Of a stretch of DNA of 64,000 bases, positions 1-8,219 are shown one piece after another. Position 1 is the stretch's first letter. The number at the start of each line of letters is the position of its first letter. The stretch is from Thioalkalivibrio sp. AKL19. GTDB lineage: Bacteria > Pseudomonadota > Gammaproteobacteria > Ectothiorhodospirales > Ectothiorhodospiraceae. A model generated the notes under the pieces. The model was not told the DNA's origin and searched no databases. It saw only the letters and a list, made by a program, of their open reading frames with translations. Made by a program: the position numbers and the translations under genes. The stretch is from positions 62,001 through 126,000 of the forward strand of contig NZ_ATUK01000012.1 in assembly GCF_000420165.1 (NCBI RefSeq), read 5' to 3'.

Positions 1-316
1 CACCACCACTGATCAGACCCGCCAGCTCGTCGCCGGCATAGGTGGAGAGCATCGCGAGCGCGAGCTTGGCGCCGATGCCGTTCACCCGGATCAGGCGCCG
101 GAACAGGTCGCGATCGCGCTTGTTCAGGAAGCCGAACAGCTGGTGGGCATCCTCGCGCACGACGAGGTGGGTGGCCAGCACGACGGTTTCGCCCGGCTCT
201 GGCAGGGCCGCCAGCGTGGACAGCGGGACATCGACCTCGTAGCCGACCCCGCCGGTGTCGATCACAACACCACCCACCTCGCGGCTGATCAGCCGGCCTT
301 CCAGCCGGGCAATCAT
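1..316 (-). CDS. ruvA: Holliday junction DNA helicase subunit RuvA (partial, C-terminus beyond window)
   Basis: About 105 N-terminal codons are present; the gene runs off the left edge. Translation from the ATG at 314-316 gives MIARLEGRL, the usual RuvA start. Residues 1 to about 63 correspond to the OB fold that contacts the junction. A helix-hairpin-helix with NGIGAKLALAML lies at about 79-90. RuvA tetramers bind four-way junctions, load the RuvB motor and recruit RuvC. The start overlaps the ruvC stop (ATGA), so the two are translationally coupled in the classical ruvC-ruvA(-ruvB) order. RuvB would be expected beyond the left edge but is not visible. Confidence 0.93.
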   Translation of the reverse strand, partial: MIARLEGRLISREVGGVVIDTGGVGYEVDVPLSTLAALPEPGETVVLATHLVVREDAHQLFGFLNKRDRDLFRRLIRVNGIGAKLALAMLSTYAGDELAGLISGG

Positions 317-837
317 GGACGCCCCCCGATCATGGCGGAGGCCGAACCCAGCAGGCGCGCCTCATTCTGCTGGGTGTGGGCATGGCAAAGCGCGACGGCC
401 AGGGCGTCGGCGGCATCGCTGCTGGCCGGTTCGGCCAGGCGTAGCAGTTGCTGCATCATGTGCTGGACCTGTTCCTTGTCCGCCCCGCCGATGCCGACCA
501 CGGCCAGCTTGATCGCGCGCGGGGCGTATTCGTGTACCGCAAGGCCGGCCTGGGTGGCGGCGCAGATGGCCGCGCCCCGGGCATGCCCCAGCTTGATCGC
601 GGACTGGGCATTGCGCGCGACGAACACCGATTCGATGGCCAGCACGTCGGGCTTGAGCTCGTCGATCACCTCGACCACCCCCGCGAAGATCTCGCCCAGG
701 CGCTCGGGAAAGGCCTTCGCCTTCGGCCGGATCACCCCGTGGCCGCAGGAACGGCCGCGGCTTCGGTCATACTCGATCACGGCGAAACCGGTGACCCGGG
801 AACCGGGGTCGATCCCGAGGATGCGCACGCCGCTCAC
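313..837 (-). CDS. ruvC: Crossover junction endodeoxyribonuclease RuvC
   Basis: A 174-residue protein of normal RuvC length. It resolves Holliday junctions by paired nicks with Mg2+ in the RuvABC complex. The four acidic catalytic residues are visible: D10 (ILGIDPG), E69 (AIES), D141 and D144 (SSDAADAL). The RNase H-like fold is followed by a short, family-typical C-terminal tail. The start codon is GTG at 835-837; a second in-frame GTG three codons later is an alternative. It lies 12 bp downstream of yebC and overlaps ruvA by 4 bp, so yebC-ruvC-ruvA form one transcription unit, as in many gammaproteobacteria. Confidence 0.96.
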   Translation of the reverse strand: MSGVRILGIDPGSRVTGFAVIEYDRSRGRSCGHGVIRPKAKAFPERLGEIFAGVVEVIDELKPDVLAIESVFVARNAQSAIKLGHARGAAICAATQAGLAVHEYAPRAIKLAVVGIGGADKEQVQHMMQQLLRLAEPASSDAADALAVALCHAHTQQNEARLLGSASAMIGGRP

Positions 838-849
838 ACCGCGTCCGGA

Positions 850-1590
850 TCAGTCACCGCTGACCTCTTCCGGGAAGTCGGCGTTGGTGTAGACGTTCTG
901 CACGTCGTCCAGGTCATCGAGCATGTCCAGCAGCTTGAGGACCGACTCAGCGGTTTCCGCATCCAGCGGTGCGAGGGTCTCCGGACGCCAGGTGACTTCG
1001 GCGTTTTCCGGCTCCAGGCCGCGCTCCGTCAGCGCGGCGCGCACGTCCTGGTAGGTCTCCGGCTCGGTGATCACCTCGATGGCACCGTCGTCCTCGACCT
1101 GGACGTCCTCGGCCCCGCCCTCCAGCGCGGCCTCCATCACCACCTCGTCATCCAGCCCGGGGGCGAAACGGATCACGCCCTTGTTCTGGAACAGGTAGGC
1201 GACCGAGCCGTCGGTGCCAAGGTTGCCGCCCATCTTGGAGAAGGCATGACGGACCTCGGCGACCGTGCGGTTGCGGTTGTCGGTCATGCAGTCGACCAGG
1301 ACCGCCGCGCCGCCCGGGCCATAGCCCTCGTAGCGGATTTCCTCGACATTGTCGCCATCACTCTCGCCGGCGCCGCGCTTGGCGGCCCGCTCGATGGTGT
1401 CGCGGGTCATGTTGGAACCCAGCGCCTTGTCGATCGCCAGGCGCAGGCGCGGGTTGGTCTCCGGGTCCGAGCCACCCTGGCGCGCGGCGACGGTGATCTC
1501 GCGGATCAGCTTGGTGAAGAGTTTGCCGCGCTTGGCGTCCTGGGCATTCTTGCGATGCTGGATGTTCGCCCACTTGCTGTGGCCTGCCAT
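850..1590 (-). CDS. yebC: YebC/PmpR family protein
   Basis: A 246-residue member of the TACO1/YebC family. The start is placed at the ATG at 1588-1590, giving the nearly invariant N-terminus [14 protein letters not shown]. The open frame continues 41 codons upstream, but that extension is not conserved. Family hallmarks include RAAKRGAGE near residue 75 and the GYGPGGAA segment. Members act either as DNA-binding regulators (PmpR, YebC type 1) or as translation factors that relieve ribosome stalling; the sequence does not decide which. It is first in the yebC-ruvC-ruvA operon. A palindromic repeat pair lies upstream, between it and the next gene. Confidence 0.95.
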   Translation of the reverse strand: MAGHSKWANIQHRKNAQDAKRGKLFTKLIREITVAARQGGSDPETNPRLRLAIDKALGSNMTRDTIERAAKRGAGESDGDNVEEIRYEGYGPGGAAVLVDCMTDNRNRTVAEVRHAFSKMGGNLGTDGSVAYLFQNKGVIRFAPGLDDEVVMEAALEGGAEDVQVEDDGAIEVITEPETYQDVRAALTERGLEPENAEVTWRPETLAPLDAETAESVLKLLDMLDDLDDVQNVYTNADFPEEVSGD

Positions 1591-1733
1591 TCGGTCACGA
1601 CTCCTTGGGTTGGGTTCGGTTATACCGACCCGGCATGCCGCCGGGCACCGGAATGCGCACAGTCTAATCGCTGGGGCCGTGCTAATCACGGATGCGCGTG
1701 GCGGCATGCCCACCCCACCGTCACCGTCGCCCT

Positions 1734-1846
1734 GTCATTGCGAGACACTCAGCGGCGAAGCAATCGCCTGACGAAACCGTAGCGTTCGCATCGTCGCCGG
1801 GGCACCCTGGGAGATCGCCACGGCGCTGCGCGCCTCGCGATAACGG
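1734..1846. repeat. Dispersed inverted repeat of the GTCATTGCGAG...GCGATCTCC type
   Basis: Two diverged, oppositely oriented arms lie between yebC and the hydrolase gene. Left arm (1734-1770) starts GTCATTGCGAG and reaches AAGCAATCGCC. The right arm (1809-1846), read on the minus strand, runs from TTATCGCGAGG to GTGGCGATCTCC. A related single unit occurs at 12606-12641. This type of intergenic repeat is common in many bacterial genomes, where its false translation reads HCEERSDEAI; here the plus strand gives [12 protein letters not shown]. Confidence 0.7.
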
Positions 1847-1878
1847 TTCTTGTTGCCCCTGACCGGGCTAGCCAGGCG

Positions 1879-2508
1879 TCAGGGCAGGAACTCGCCCGCC
1901 TCCAGAAAGTGCAGGGTCTCGTGCGCCACCACGGTGTCGAACAGCATGCCCATGTGCGTGACCGGAAGGGTCAGGTGGCGCGAGACGTCGGGGCCCTGCG
2001 TCTCGTCCACCGCAATCAGGCCGTCATGCGGATGCGGCAGACGCGCGATCAGCGGGCCCGGCCCGAGCGAGCGGCTGCCGGCCAGCATGCCGATGTCGCG
2101 CCCGCGCAGGATCGGGCTGCCCCCGAGCAGGCCGCGATCCAGCGCCGCACCCAGCCACCAGCGCCCGGCCCGGTTCCGCGCCAGGCGTGCCGCCACGCGG
2201 CTTCCAGCCAGGGGGGAGCCGAGCATCACGATGCGACCGGGGCGTTGCACAGGAGCGGCCTCGAACAGGTGGCGCACCACCACGCCGCCCAGGCTGTGTG
2301 CCACCAGGTGCACCAGGTCCCCGGGGACCTGTTCCAGAAAGGCCGCCAGCGCGCGAGCCGCCTGCTCCGGCGTCTGCCGCTGCGAGGCGTAGCGAAACGG
2401 GTACACCGCGTGGCCCCCGGCGCGCAGTCGACGCCGTAACAAGGCCATCTCCAGGCCGGACATATGCCAGCCGTGGACGGTAACAACGCTGGTGCGCATG
2501 CCGGCCAT
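1879..2508 (-). CDS. Alpha/beta-fold hydrolase (lipase/esterase-like)
   Basis: A 209-residue protein. VTVHGWH near residue 9 is the usual oxyanion-hole strand of the fold. AHSLGG around S72 is the nucleophile elbow (G/A-x-S-x-G). A DGLIAVDE segment and a late THMGM motif supply plausible acid and histidine residues. It resembles the small 'alpha/beta hydrolase of unknown specificity' group that includes PGAP1-like and triacylglycerol lipase-like proteins. There is no signal peptide, so it is probably cytosolic. It sits 21 bp downstream of aspS on the same strand and may be co-transcribed. Start is ATG at 2506-2508; a second ATG three codons in is possible. Substrate unknown. Confidence 0.8.
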   Translation of the reverse strand: MAGMRTSVVTVHGWHMSGLEMALLRRRLRAGGHAVYPFRYASQRQTPEQAARALAAFLEQVPGDLVHLVAHSLGGVVVRHLFEAAPVQRPGRIVMLGSPLAGSRVAARLARNRAGRWWLGAALDRGLLGGSPILRGRDIGMLAGSRSLGPGPLIARLPHPHDGLIAVDETQGPDVSRHLTLPVTHMGMLFDTVVAHETLHFLEAGEFLP

Positions 2509-2529
2509 GATGCGCGACCGGCCGGGCCG

Positions 2530-4314
2530 TTACCCGGCCTGTTGCGTAGCGCTGGGGCGCAGGCGGATGCCCAGCTCACGCAGCTGCTTCTCGCCGACCG
2601 GGGCCGGGGCATCGGTCAGCAGGCAGGCGGCGGTCTGGGTCTTGGGGAAGGCCATCACGTCGCGGATCGAGTGGGCGCCGCTCATCAGCATCACCAGGCG
2701 GTCGAGGCCGAAGGCCAGGCCGCCGTGCGGCGGGGCGCCGAAGTTCAGGGCATCCAGCAGAAAGCCGAACTTCTCGCGCGCCTCTTCCTCACCGATGCCC
2801 AGGGCCTCGAACGCGGCCTGCTGCATCTCGGGGTTATGGATACGGATCGAGCCGCCGCCGACCTCGGTGCCGTTCAACACCATGTCGTAGGCGCGGGACA
2901 GCGCCTCGCGCGGGTTGGCGCGCAGCGCCTCCGGACTGTCCACCGCCGGGGCGGTGAACGGGTGATGCAGGGCGTACAGGCGCTTGTCCTGGTCGTCGTA
3001 TTCGAACATCGGGAAGTCGACCACCCACAGCGGCTGCCAGCCTGCCTCGACCAGCTCCAGGTCGTGGCCGATCTTCACGCGCAGCGCACCGATCGCCTCG
3101 TTGACCACCGAGGCCTTGTCCGCGCCGAAGAAGATCAGGTCGCCGGCGGCGGCCGCGGTCTTCTCCAGGATCTGCCGGGTCACGTCCTCCGGCAGGAACT
3201 TGAGGATGGGCGACTGCAACCCGCCCTCGATATCAGCCGGGTCGTTGACCTTGATGTAGGCCAGGCCCTTCGCGCCGTAGCGACCGACATACTCGGTGTA
3301 GACGTCGATCTCCTTGCGCGTGAGCTTGGCACCGCCCGGGACGCGCAGGGCGGCCACACGACCCTCGGGGTCGTTCGCCGGGCCGCTGAAGACCTTGAAT
3401 TCCACCGCCTGCATCACCTCGGTCAGCTCGGTGAACTCCAGCGGGATGCGCAGATCCGGCTTGTCGGAGCCAAAGCGGGCCATCGCCTCGGCATAGGCCA
3501 TGCGCGGGAACGGATCCGGCAGTTCCACGCCCTGCACCTCGCGGAACAGGTGGCGAATCAGGCCCTCGGTCACCTCCATCACGTCCGCCTCGTCGACGAA
3601 CGCCATCTCCATGTCCAGCTGGGTGAACTCCGGCTGGCGGTCGGCGCGCAGGTCCTCGTCACGGAAGCAGCGGGTGATCTGGTAGTAACGATCCATGCCG
3701 GACATCATCAGCAACTGCTTGAACAGCTGCGGCGACTGCGGCAGGGCAAAGAAGCTGCCCGGATGCGTGCGGCTGGGCACCAGGTAGTCACGCGCACCTT
3801 CCGGTGTGGCCTTGGTCAGCATCGGGGTCTCGAGGTCGAGGAACTCGCGGTCCTCGAGGAAGCGGCGCATGGCCGCGGAGACCTGCGCGCGCAGGCGCAG
3901 ACGCTGCTGCATCAACGGGCGGCGCAGGTCCATGTAGCGATAGCGCAGGCGGGTGTCCTCGCCGACGTCCTCGTCGTCCAGCGGGAACGGCGGGGTCTTC
4001 GCGGCGTTCAGGACCTCCAGCTCCAAGCCCAGGATCTCGACCGCGCCGGTGGTCAGGTCCGGATTCTCGGTGCCTTCGGGGCGCCGGCGCACACGGCCGG
4101 TCATGCGGATCACGTACTCGCTGCGCAGCTGCTCGGCGCGCGCGAAGACCTCCTCGCGGTCGGGGTCGAACACCACCTGCACCAGCCCCGCGTGGTCGCG
4201 CAAGTCGACGAAGATCACGCCGCCGTGGTCACGCCGGCGGTTGACCCAGCCGCAGAGGGTCACCTCCGAGTCGAGTTCGTTCTCGGTGACACGTCCACAC
4301 AGATGAGTTCGCAT
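2530..4314 (-). CDS. aspS: Aspartyl-tRNA synthetase, non-discriminating type by key residues
   Basis: A 594-residue class IIb synthetase of normal bacterial length. The start is set at the ATG at 4312-4314 (MRTHLCGRV), which matches family N-termini; an upstream in-frame ATG adds eight unlikely residues. The order is an N-terminal anticodon-binding OB fold (about 1-110), the catalytic core with motif 2 ([16 protein letters not shown]), a bacterial GAD insertion, and motif 3 (GLDRLVML). H30 (RRRDHGG) and G81 (RRPEG) correspond to the residues that mark the non-discriminating AspRS of Pseudomonas aeruginosa, in contrast to Leu and Lys in E. coli. It lies downstream of the DUF502 gene. Confidence 0.97.
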   Translation of the reverse strand: MRTHLCGRVTENELDSEVTLCGWVNRRRDHGGVIFVDLRDHAGLVQVVFDPDREEVFARAEQLRSEYVIRMTGRVRRRPEGTENPDLTTGAVEILGLELEVLNAAKTPPFPLDDEDVGEDTRLRYRYMDLRRPLMQQRLRLRAQVSAAMRRFLEDREFLDLETPMLTKATPEGARDYLVPSRTHPGSFFALPQSPQLFKQLLMMSGMDRYYQITRCFRDEDLRADRQPEFTQLDMEMAFVDEADVMEVTEGLIRHLFREVQGVELPDPFPRMAYAEAMARFGSDKPDLRIPLEFTELTEVMQAVEFKVFSGPANDPEGRVAALRVPGGAKLTRKEIDVYTEYVGRYGAKGLAYIKVNDPADIEGGLQSPILKFLPEDVTRQILEKTAAAAGDLIFFGADKASVVNEAIGALRVKIGHDLELVEAGWQPLWVVDFPMFEYDDQDKRLYALHHPFTAPAVDSPEALRANPREALSRAYDMVLNGTEVGGGSIRIHNPEMQQAAFEALGIGEEEAREKFGFLLDALNFGAPPHGGLAFGLDRLVMLMSGAHSIRDVMAFPKTQTAACLLTDAPAPVGEKQLRELGIRLRPSATQQAG

Positions 4315-4415
4315 TGCGCTGTTCCAGCCGAAGGGCACGCCCGCCAGGGGGCTGCACGGTTAGTCGGGAAAACGGGGCGAACATGCCGCTCGCGCCCGCG
4401 AAAAGGCCGGAAATC

Positions 4416-5066
4416 TTACGATTTGCCCTGCTCCCGCGCAACCGGAGCCGGGGCATCCTCGGGGCTTTTCAGGGGGGTGACGACCCCCATGGACATCACG
4501 AACTTGAGGCCGTCCTCCACCGTCATGTCCAGCTCGATGGCCTCCTCGCGCGGGACCATCAGCACGAAGCCGGAGGTCGGATTGGGGGTGGTCGGGACAA
4601 ACACGGTCACCACGTCGTGCTCGGTACGGTCCTGCACCTCGCCGACCGCGACCCCGGTCATGAAGCCGACCGACCACAGGCCGCGCCGTGGATACTCGAT
4701 CAGCATCACCTTGCGAAACGCCTGTCCACCGTCCGACAGCACGGTCTCGGTGACCTGCTTGACCGCCCCGTAGATCGAACTGACCAGCGGGATGCGGCGG
4801 ACGATCGATTCGCCCACCGACACCAGCTTGCGCCCGACGATATTGGCCACCACCACGCCTGTCACAAACACGACCACGACCGCCAGCACGATGCCGGCAC
4901 CCGGGATGGAGAAACCAAGAATGGCCTCCGGCCGCCAGGCCGGCGGCAGGAGGAGGATGGTGAAATCCAGCAGGTCGACCAGCAGCTTGATAATGAAGCC
5001 GGTGACGATCAGCGGCAGCCAGACCAGCAGCCCTGCAATCAGGTAGCGGCGCAGGGAGACCAGCAT
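4416..5066 (-). CDS. DUF502 family membrane protein
   Basis: A 216-residue protein with two clear hydrophobic segments: about 7-32 (YLIAGLLVWLPLIVTGFIIK) and about 53-76 (GAGIVLAVVVVFVTGVVVAN). The soluble part carries the family pattern: IPLVSSIYGAVKQV, then EYPRRGLWSVGFMTG and VFVPTTPNPTSGFVLMVPREE. DUF502 proteins are inner-membrane proteins of unknown function found next to aspS in many gamma- and betaproteobacteria, and that arrangement is kept here. It starts 3 bp after the FmdB-like gene ends and precedes aspS by about 100 bp, forming a fmdB-DUF502-aspS unit. Confidence 0.9.
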   Translation of the reverse strand: MLVSLRRYLIAGLLVWLPLIVTGFIIKLLVDLLDFTILLLPPAWRPEAILGFSIPGAGIVLAVVVVFVTGVVVANIVGRKLVSVGESIVRRIPLVSSIYGAVKQVTETVLSDGGQAFRKVMLIEYPRRGLWSVGFMTGVAVGEVQDRTEHDVVTVFVPTTPNPTSGFVLMVPREEAIELDMTVEDGLKFVMSMGVVTPLKSPEDAPAPVAREQGKS

Positions 5067-5069
5067 TGA

Positions 5070-5357
5070 TCAGGTGCCGGTCGCGGCGGTACCGGTCTTG
5101 GCGCTACCGGACGACTCGGACTTCGGCGCGCTGCTGGCGCTCGAACCGCTACCCTCCTTAAGGTTGCGCTTGCCGTCCTTCTTGAAATCGGTCTCGTACC
5201 AACCACCACCGGCCAGGCGAAATCCGGCCGCGGAGACCTGCTTGGTCAGGGCCTCGGCCCCACACTCGGGGCAGATGGTGGCCGGCGGATCGGAGATCTT
5301 CTGCAGGATCTCGGAGATCTCGCCGCAGTCCTTGCACTGATATTCGTAAATGGGCAT
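5070..5357 (-). CDS. FmdB family zinc-ribbon protein
   Basis: A 95-residue protein starting MPIYEYQCKDCGE, the family signature. Two CxxC pairs (C8-C11 and CPEC near 34-37) form a small zinc ribbon. The C-terminal third is a low-complexity Ser/Ala/Gly/Thr tail. The ATG at 5355-5357 was chosen because the signature starts there and a GAGGA Shine-Dalgarno lies 8 nt upstream. FmdB/CxxC_CXXC_SSSS proteins are named as putative regulators, but their biochemical role is not established. First gene of the minus-strand unit leading to DUF502 and aspS; divergent from the DsrE-like gene. Confidence 0.9.
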   Translation of the reverse strand: MPIYEYQCKDCGEISEILQKISDPPATICPECGAEALTKQVSAAGFRLAGGGWYETDFKKDGKRNLKEGSGSSASSAPKSESSGSAKTGTAATGT

Positions 5358-5530
5358 GGCAGGAATCCTCGGAATGTATCCGCGAAAACACGGGTTGAGG
5401 CGTATTATGCGGCCGTTTCCCGGGAATAAAAGGCCTTCCCTGCCGACAATCCGTGTTTGCGCCCGGAAGCCGCAGCGCGGATCATTCCCCCGAGTAAAGA
5501 AACGACGAGACGACCGCACAAGGACCCGTC

Positions 5531-5908
5531 ATGGCCGAAAAGATCGTGATCATGCTACTGAACCTGGACCTGGACCGCCCCGGCACCCTGGGGGCCCCGT
5601 TCTTCCAGGCCACTGTCGCCGCCGCGATGGACCTGGAAGTGGAGATCTACTTTGCAGCCGGCACCACGCGCCTGCTGCGCCAGGGCGTGGCGGACAATAT
5701 TTACCCCGGCGAGGCGAAGGAAAAATCCGTCTACAGCTTCATGCAGGATGCTCACGCGGCGGGCTGTCGTTTCTACGCCTGCGCGGGGGCCATGGACGAA
5801 AACGGACTGACCCTGGACAACGCCGTGCCCGAGCTGGACGGGATGCGGGGCGGCGGGGCCTTCATCGGCGAGGTCGTCGAGGACGATGTCGCCACTCTCA
5901 CCTACTAA
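5531..5908 (+). CDS. DsrE family sulfur-relay-like protein
   Basis: A 125-residue protein of the DsrE/DsrF-like superfamily. It begins KIVIMLLNLDLDRPGTLGAPFF, runs through a Rossmann-like strand (LEVEIYFAAGTTRLL) and ends with an ACAGAMDENG-type segment. Two cysteines, C79 and C84, lie in the region where DsrE-like sulfurtransferases keep the persulfide-carrying cysteine; I infer, but cannot show, that C79 is equivalent. Such proteins move sulfur between cytosolic carriers in sulfur oxidisers and in tRNA thiolation. It stands alone here, without dsrFH or tusA. An AAGGA ribosome-binding site lies 8 nt before the ATG. The short-chain dehydrogenase follows directly. Confidence 0.85.
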   Translation: MAEKIVIMLLNLDLDRPGTLGAPFFQATVAAAMDLEVEIYFAAGTTRLLRQGVADNIYPGEAKEKSVYSFMQDAHAAGCRFYACAGAMDENGLTLDNAVPELDGMRGGGAFIGEVVEDDVATLTY

Positions 5909-5918
5909 TCCCGCCGCC

Positions 5919-6773
5919 ATGAGCGAATCTCCCGCGCGCGCGGTCCTGATTACCGGCTGCTCCAGCGGCATCGGGGCCTGTACCGCGCGCGTGCTGCGGG
6001 ATCGCGGCTACCGCGTGTTCGCCACCGCCCGGCGCGGCGAGGATGTCGCCCGATTGAAGAAGGACGGCTTCGAGGCGCTGCAACTGGATCTCGACGACTC
6101 CGCCAGCATCCATAGCGCGGTCACCGAGATCCTGCACCGGACCGACGGCCACCTGTATGCCCTGTTCAACAACGGTGCCTACGGCCAGCCGGGCGCCGTG
6201 GAGGATCTGAACCGCGCCACCCTGCGTGCGCAGCTGGAGACCAACGTCCTCGGCTGGCTGGAACTGACCAACGCCGTCCTGCCCGCCATGCGCCGCGCCG
6301 GCGAGGGCCGCATCATCCAGAACAGCTCGGTCCTGGGCCTGGTCGCCCTGCGCCTGCGTGGCGCCTACGTGACCTCCAAGTTCGCGATCGAGGGCATGAG
6401 CGACACCCTGCGGCAGGAACTGCACGGGACCGGCATCCATGTCGCCCTGATCGAGCCGGGACCGATCCGCAGCGCGTTCCGTGCCAACGCGCTGAAGGCC
6501 TTTCGCTACCACGTCCAGCGCGAACACGGCCCCTGGCAGGAGACCTACCGAGCGGCCGAGGCCCGCATGGCGAACGCCGAGGCCGATGCACCGTTCACGC
6601 TGGGGCCCGAGGCCGTCGCGCGCTGTGTCGTGCACGCCCTGGAGGCCCGCCGCCCGCGGGTGCGCTATCACGTGACCTTCCCCACGCGGCTGTTCGCCTT
6701 CCTCAAGTGGCTGCTGCCGGCCCGCGCGATGGATGCCGTGCTGCGCGGTGTATCACGCGGGGAGAACCGCTGA
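5919..6773 (+). CDS. Short-chain dehydrogenase/reductase (SDR) family oxidoreductase
   Basis: A classical SDR of 284 residues. TGCSSGIG at about 12-19 binds the dinucleotide. NNGAYG near 84-89 replaces the usual NNAG. Catalytic S137 region (QNSSVLG), Y150 and K154 (YVTSK) are all present. R38 after the second beta strand (ATARR) favours NADP(H), by family rule. The C-terminal part (RVRYHVTFPTRLFAFLKWLLP) resembles YbbO/oxidoreductases of the retinol-dehydrogenase type. The substrate cannot be told. The chosen ATG gives a compact start; an in-frame ATG at 5886, overlapping the DsrE-like gene, has a better GGAC-type ribosome-binding site and is a real alternative. Confidence 0.9.
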   Translation: MSESPARAVLITGCSSGIGACTARVLRDRGYRVFATARRGEDVARLKKDGFEALQLDLDDSASIHSAVTEILHRTDGHLYALFNNGAYGQPGAVEDLNRATLRAQLETNVLGWLELTNAVLPAMRRAGEGRIIQNSSVLGLVALRLRGAYVTSKFAIEGMSDTLRQELHGTGIHVALIEPGPIRSAFRANALKAFRYHVQREHGPWQETYRAAEARMANAEADAPFTLGPEAVARCVVHALEARRPRVRYHVTFPTRLFAFLKWLLPARAMDAVLRGVSRGENR

Positions 6774-6792
6774 CCGTGGCACACGGTACCGC

Positions 6793-8169
6793 ATGAACCT
6801 GATCTTTCTCGCGCTGATCGTGATCGCCGTGGCGACCGCCGCGATCCGCGAGATCCGCTCCACCGATCCCGACGAACAACCGATGCAGGCCCTGTCCGAG
6901 GGCGCGATCGACGCCGCCGGCTCCGCGGTGGAACTGGCGCTGGGGCTGGTCGGGGTGATGGCCCTGTTCCTGGGCCTGATGAAGATCGCCGAGGCCGGCG
7001 GCCTGCTGACCGTGCTGGCGCGGCTGCTGCGTCCACTGATGGTGCGCCTGTTCCCGTCGGTGCCGCCCGAACACCCGGCGATGGGCGCGATGATCCTGAA
7101 CTTCTCCGCAAACATCCTGGGCCTGGGCAACGCCGCCACGCCGTTCGGCATCCGCGCGATGCAGGAGCTGGAGAAGCTCAACCCGCACCCGGGCACCGCG
7201 ACCAACGCGATGGCGCTGTTCCTGGCGATCAACACCTCCAGCATCACGCTGCTGCCCACCGGTGTGATCGCCCTGCGTGCATCGCTGGGTTCCGAGGCCC
7301 CGGCCGCGATCCTGCCGACCACCTTGTTCGCGACCCTGTTCGCCACCATCGCCGGGATCGCCAGCGCGCTGATCCTGCAGCGCTACTTTCTGGCACCACC
7401 GGCGACCCGCAGCATTGATCCGGACCAGACGTCCGCGGATGCCGCGAGCGAGCTGGACGACACCATGCGCGAGGCCGGCCGGGACGCGACCGCCGAGTCC
7501 ACCCAGGACGCCGACCCGACAGCGGACACGACCAACCAGCAACCGATGAACATCGAGGTCCCCACCGAGGGCTATCCCGCGTGGGTCTCGCTGACCGTGC
7601 TGGCCGGAGTGCTCGCAATCATCCCGCTGACCATCCTCTACGGTCAGGCCATCGCCCCGTGGATCATCCCCGGGCTGGTGGTCGGCTTCCTGTCCTACGG
7701 CGTCATTCGCGGCGTACCGGTCTACGAGGTGTTCGTGGAGGGGGCGAAGGAGGGCTTCAATGTCGCGCTGCGCATCATCCCCTACCTGGTCGCGATCCTG
7801 GTCGCGGTGGGCATGCTGCGCGAGAGTGGGGCACTGGGGATGTTTGTCGGGCTGGTCGGGCCATTGACCACGCCGTTCGGCCTGCCGGCCGAGGCGCTGC
7901 CGATGGCGCTGCTGCGCCCGCTGTCCGGCTCCGGCGCCTACGGCATCATGGCCGGCATCATGCAGGATCCGGCCACCGGGCCGGACACGCATGTCGGCAT
8001 CCTGGTCTCGACCCTGCAGGGCTCGACCGAGACCACCTTCTACGTGCTCGCCGTGTACTTTGGCGCCATCGGCATCAAGCGCGTGCGCCACACCCTGGCC
8101 GCCGCGCTGACGGCGGATGCCGTCGCGGTGATCGCGGCGGTCGCGATCGTCGGCTTTCTCTTTCTTTAG
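6793..8169 (+). CDS. Fused SpmA-SpmB type nucleoside-recognition (gate) domain membrane protein
   Basis: A 458-residue polytopic membrane protein containing two gate domains. The first half has NFSANILGLGNAATPFGIRAM and AINTSSITLLP, characteristic of SpmA. The second half has IIPGLVVGFLSYGVIRG, VYEVFVEGAKEGF and PLSGSGAYGIMAGIM, characteristic of SpmB. An acidic linker at about 200-250 joins them. In Bacillus the two are separate spore-maturation proteins; in non-sporulating proteobacteria the fused form is a transporter-like protein of unknown substrate. Start is the ATG at 6793, with a hydrophobic N-terminus (MNLIFLALIVIAVA). It follows the SDR gene by about 20 bp and converges on the hybrid kinase. 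Confidence 0.88.
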   Translation: MNLIFLALIVIAVATAAIREIRSTDPDEQPMQALSEGAIDAAGSAVELALGLVGVMALFLGLMKIAEAGGLLTVLARLLRPLMVRLFPSVPPEHPAMGAMILNFSANILGLGNAATPFGIRAMQELEKLNPHPGTATNAMALFLAINTSSITLLPTGVIALRASLGSEAPAAILPTTLFATLFATIAGIASALILQRYFLAPPATRSIDPDQTSADAASELDDTMREAGRDATAESTQDADPTADTTNQQPMNIEVPTEGYPAWVSLTVLAGVLAIIPLTILYGQAIAPWIIPGLVVGFLSYGVIRGVPVYEVFVEGAKEGFNVALRIIPYLVAILVAVGMLRESGALGMFVGLVGPLTTPFGLPAEALPMALLRPLSGSGAYGIMAGIMQDPATGPDTHVGILVSTLQGSTETTFYVLAVYFGAIGIKRVRHTLAAALTADAVAVIAAVAIVGFLFL

Positions 8170-8219
8170 GCCAACGCTGACCCAGAAGGGAGGCGGCACC
8201 GCGCATCCCCTTTGGCGGT

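Noticed and set aside
2464-4773. Long plus-strand open frame of 769 codons opposite aspS and DUF502
   Set aside because: It is antisense to clear genes, rich in Gln/His/Arg/Val, and has no recognisable motif. Such frames arise from the GC-rich codon pattern.
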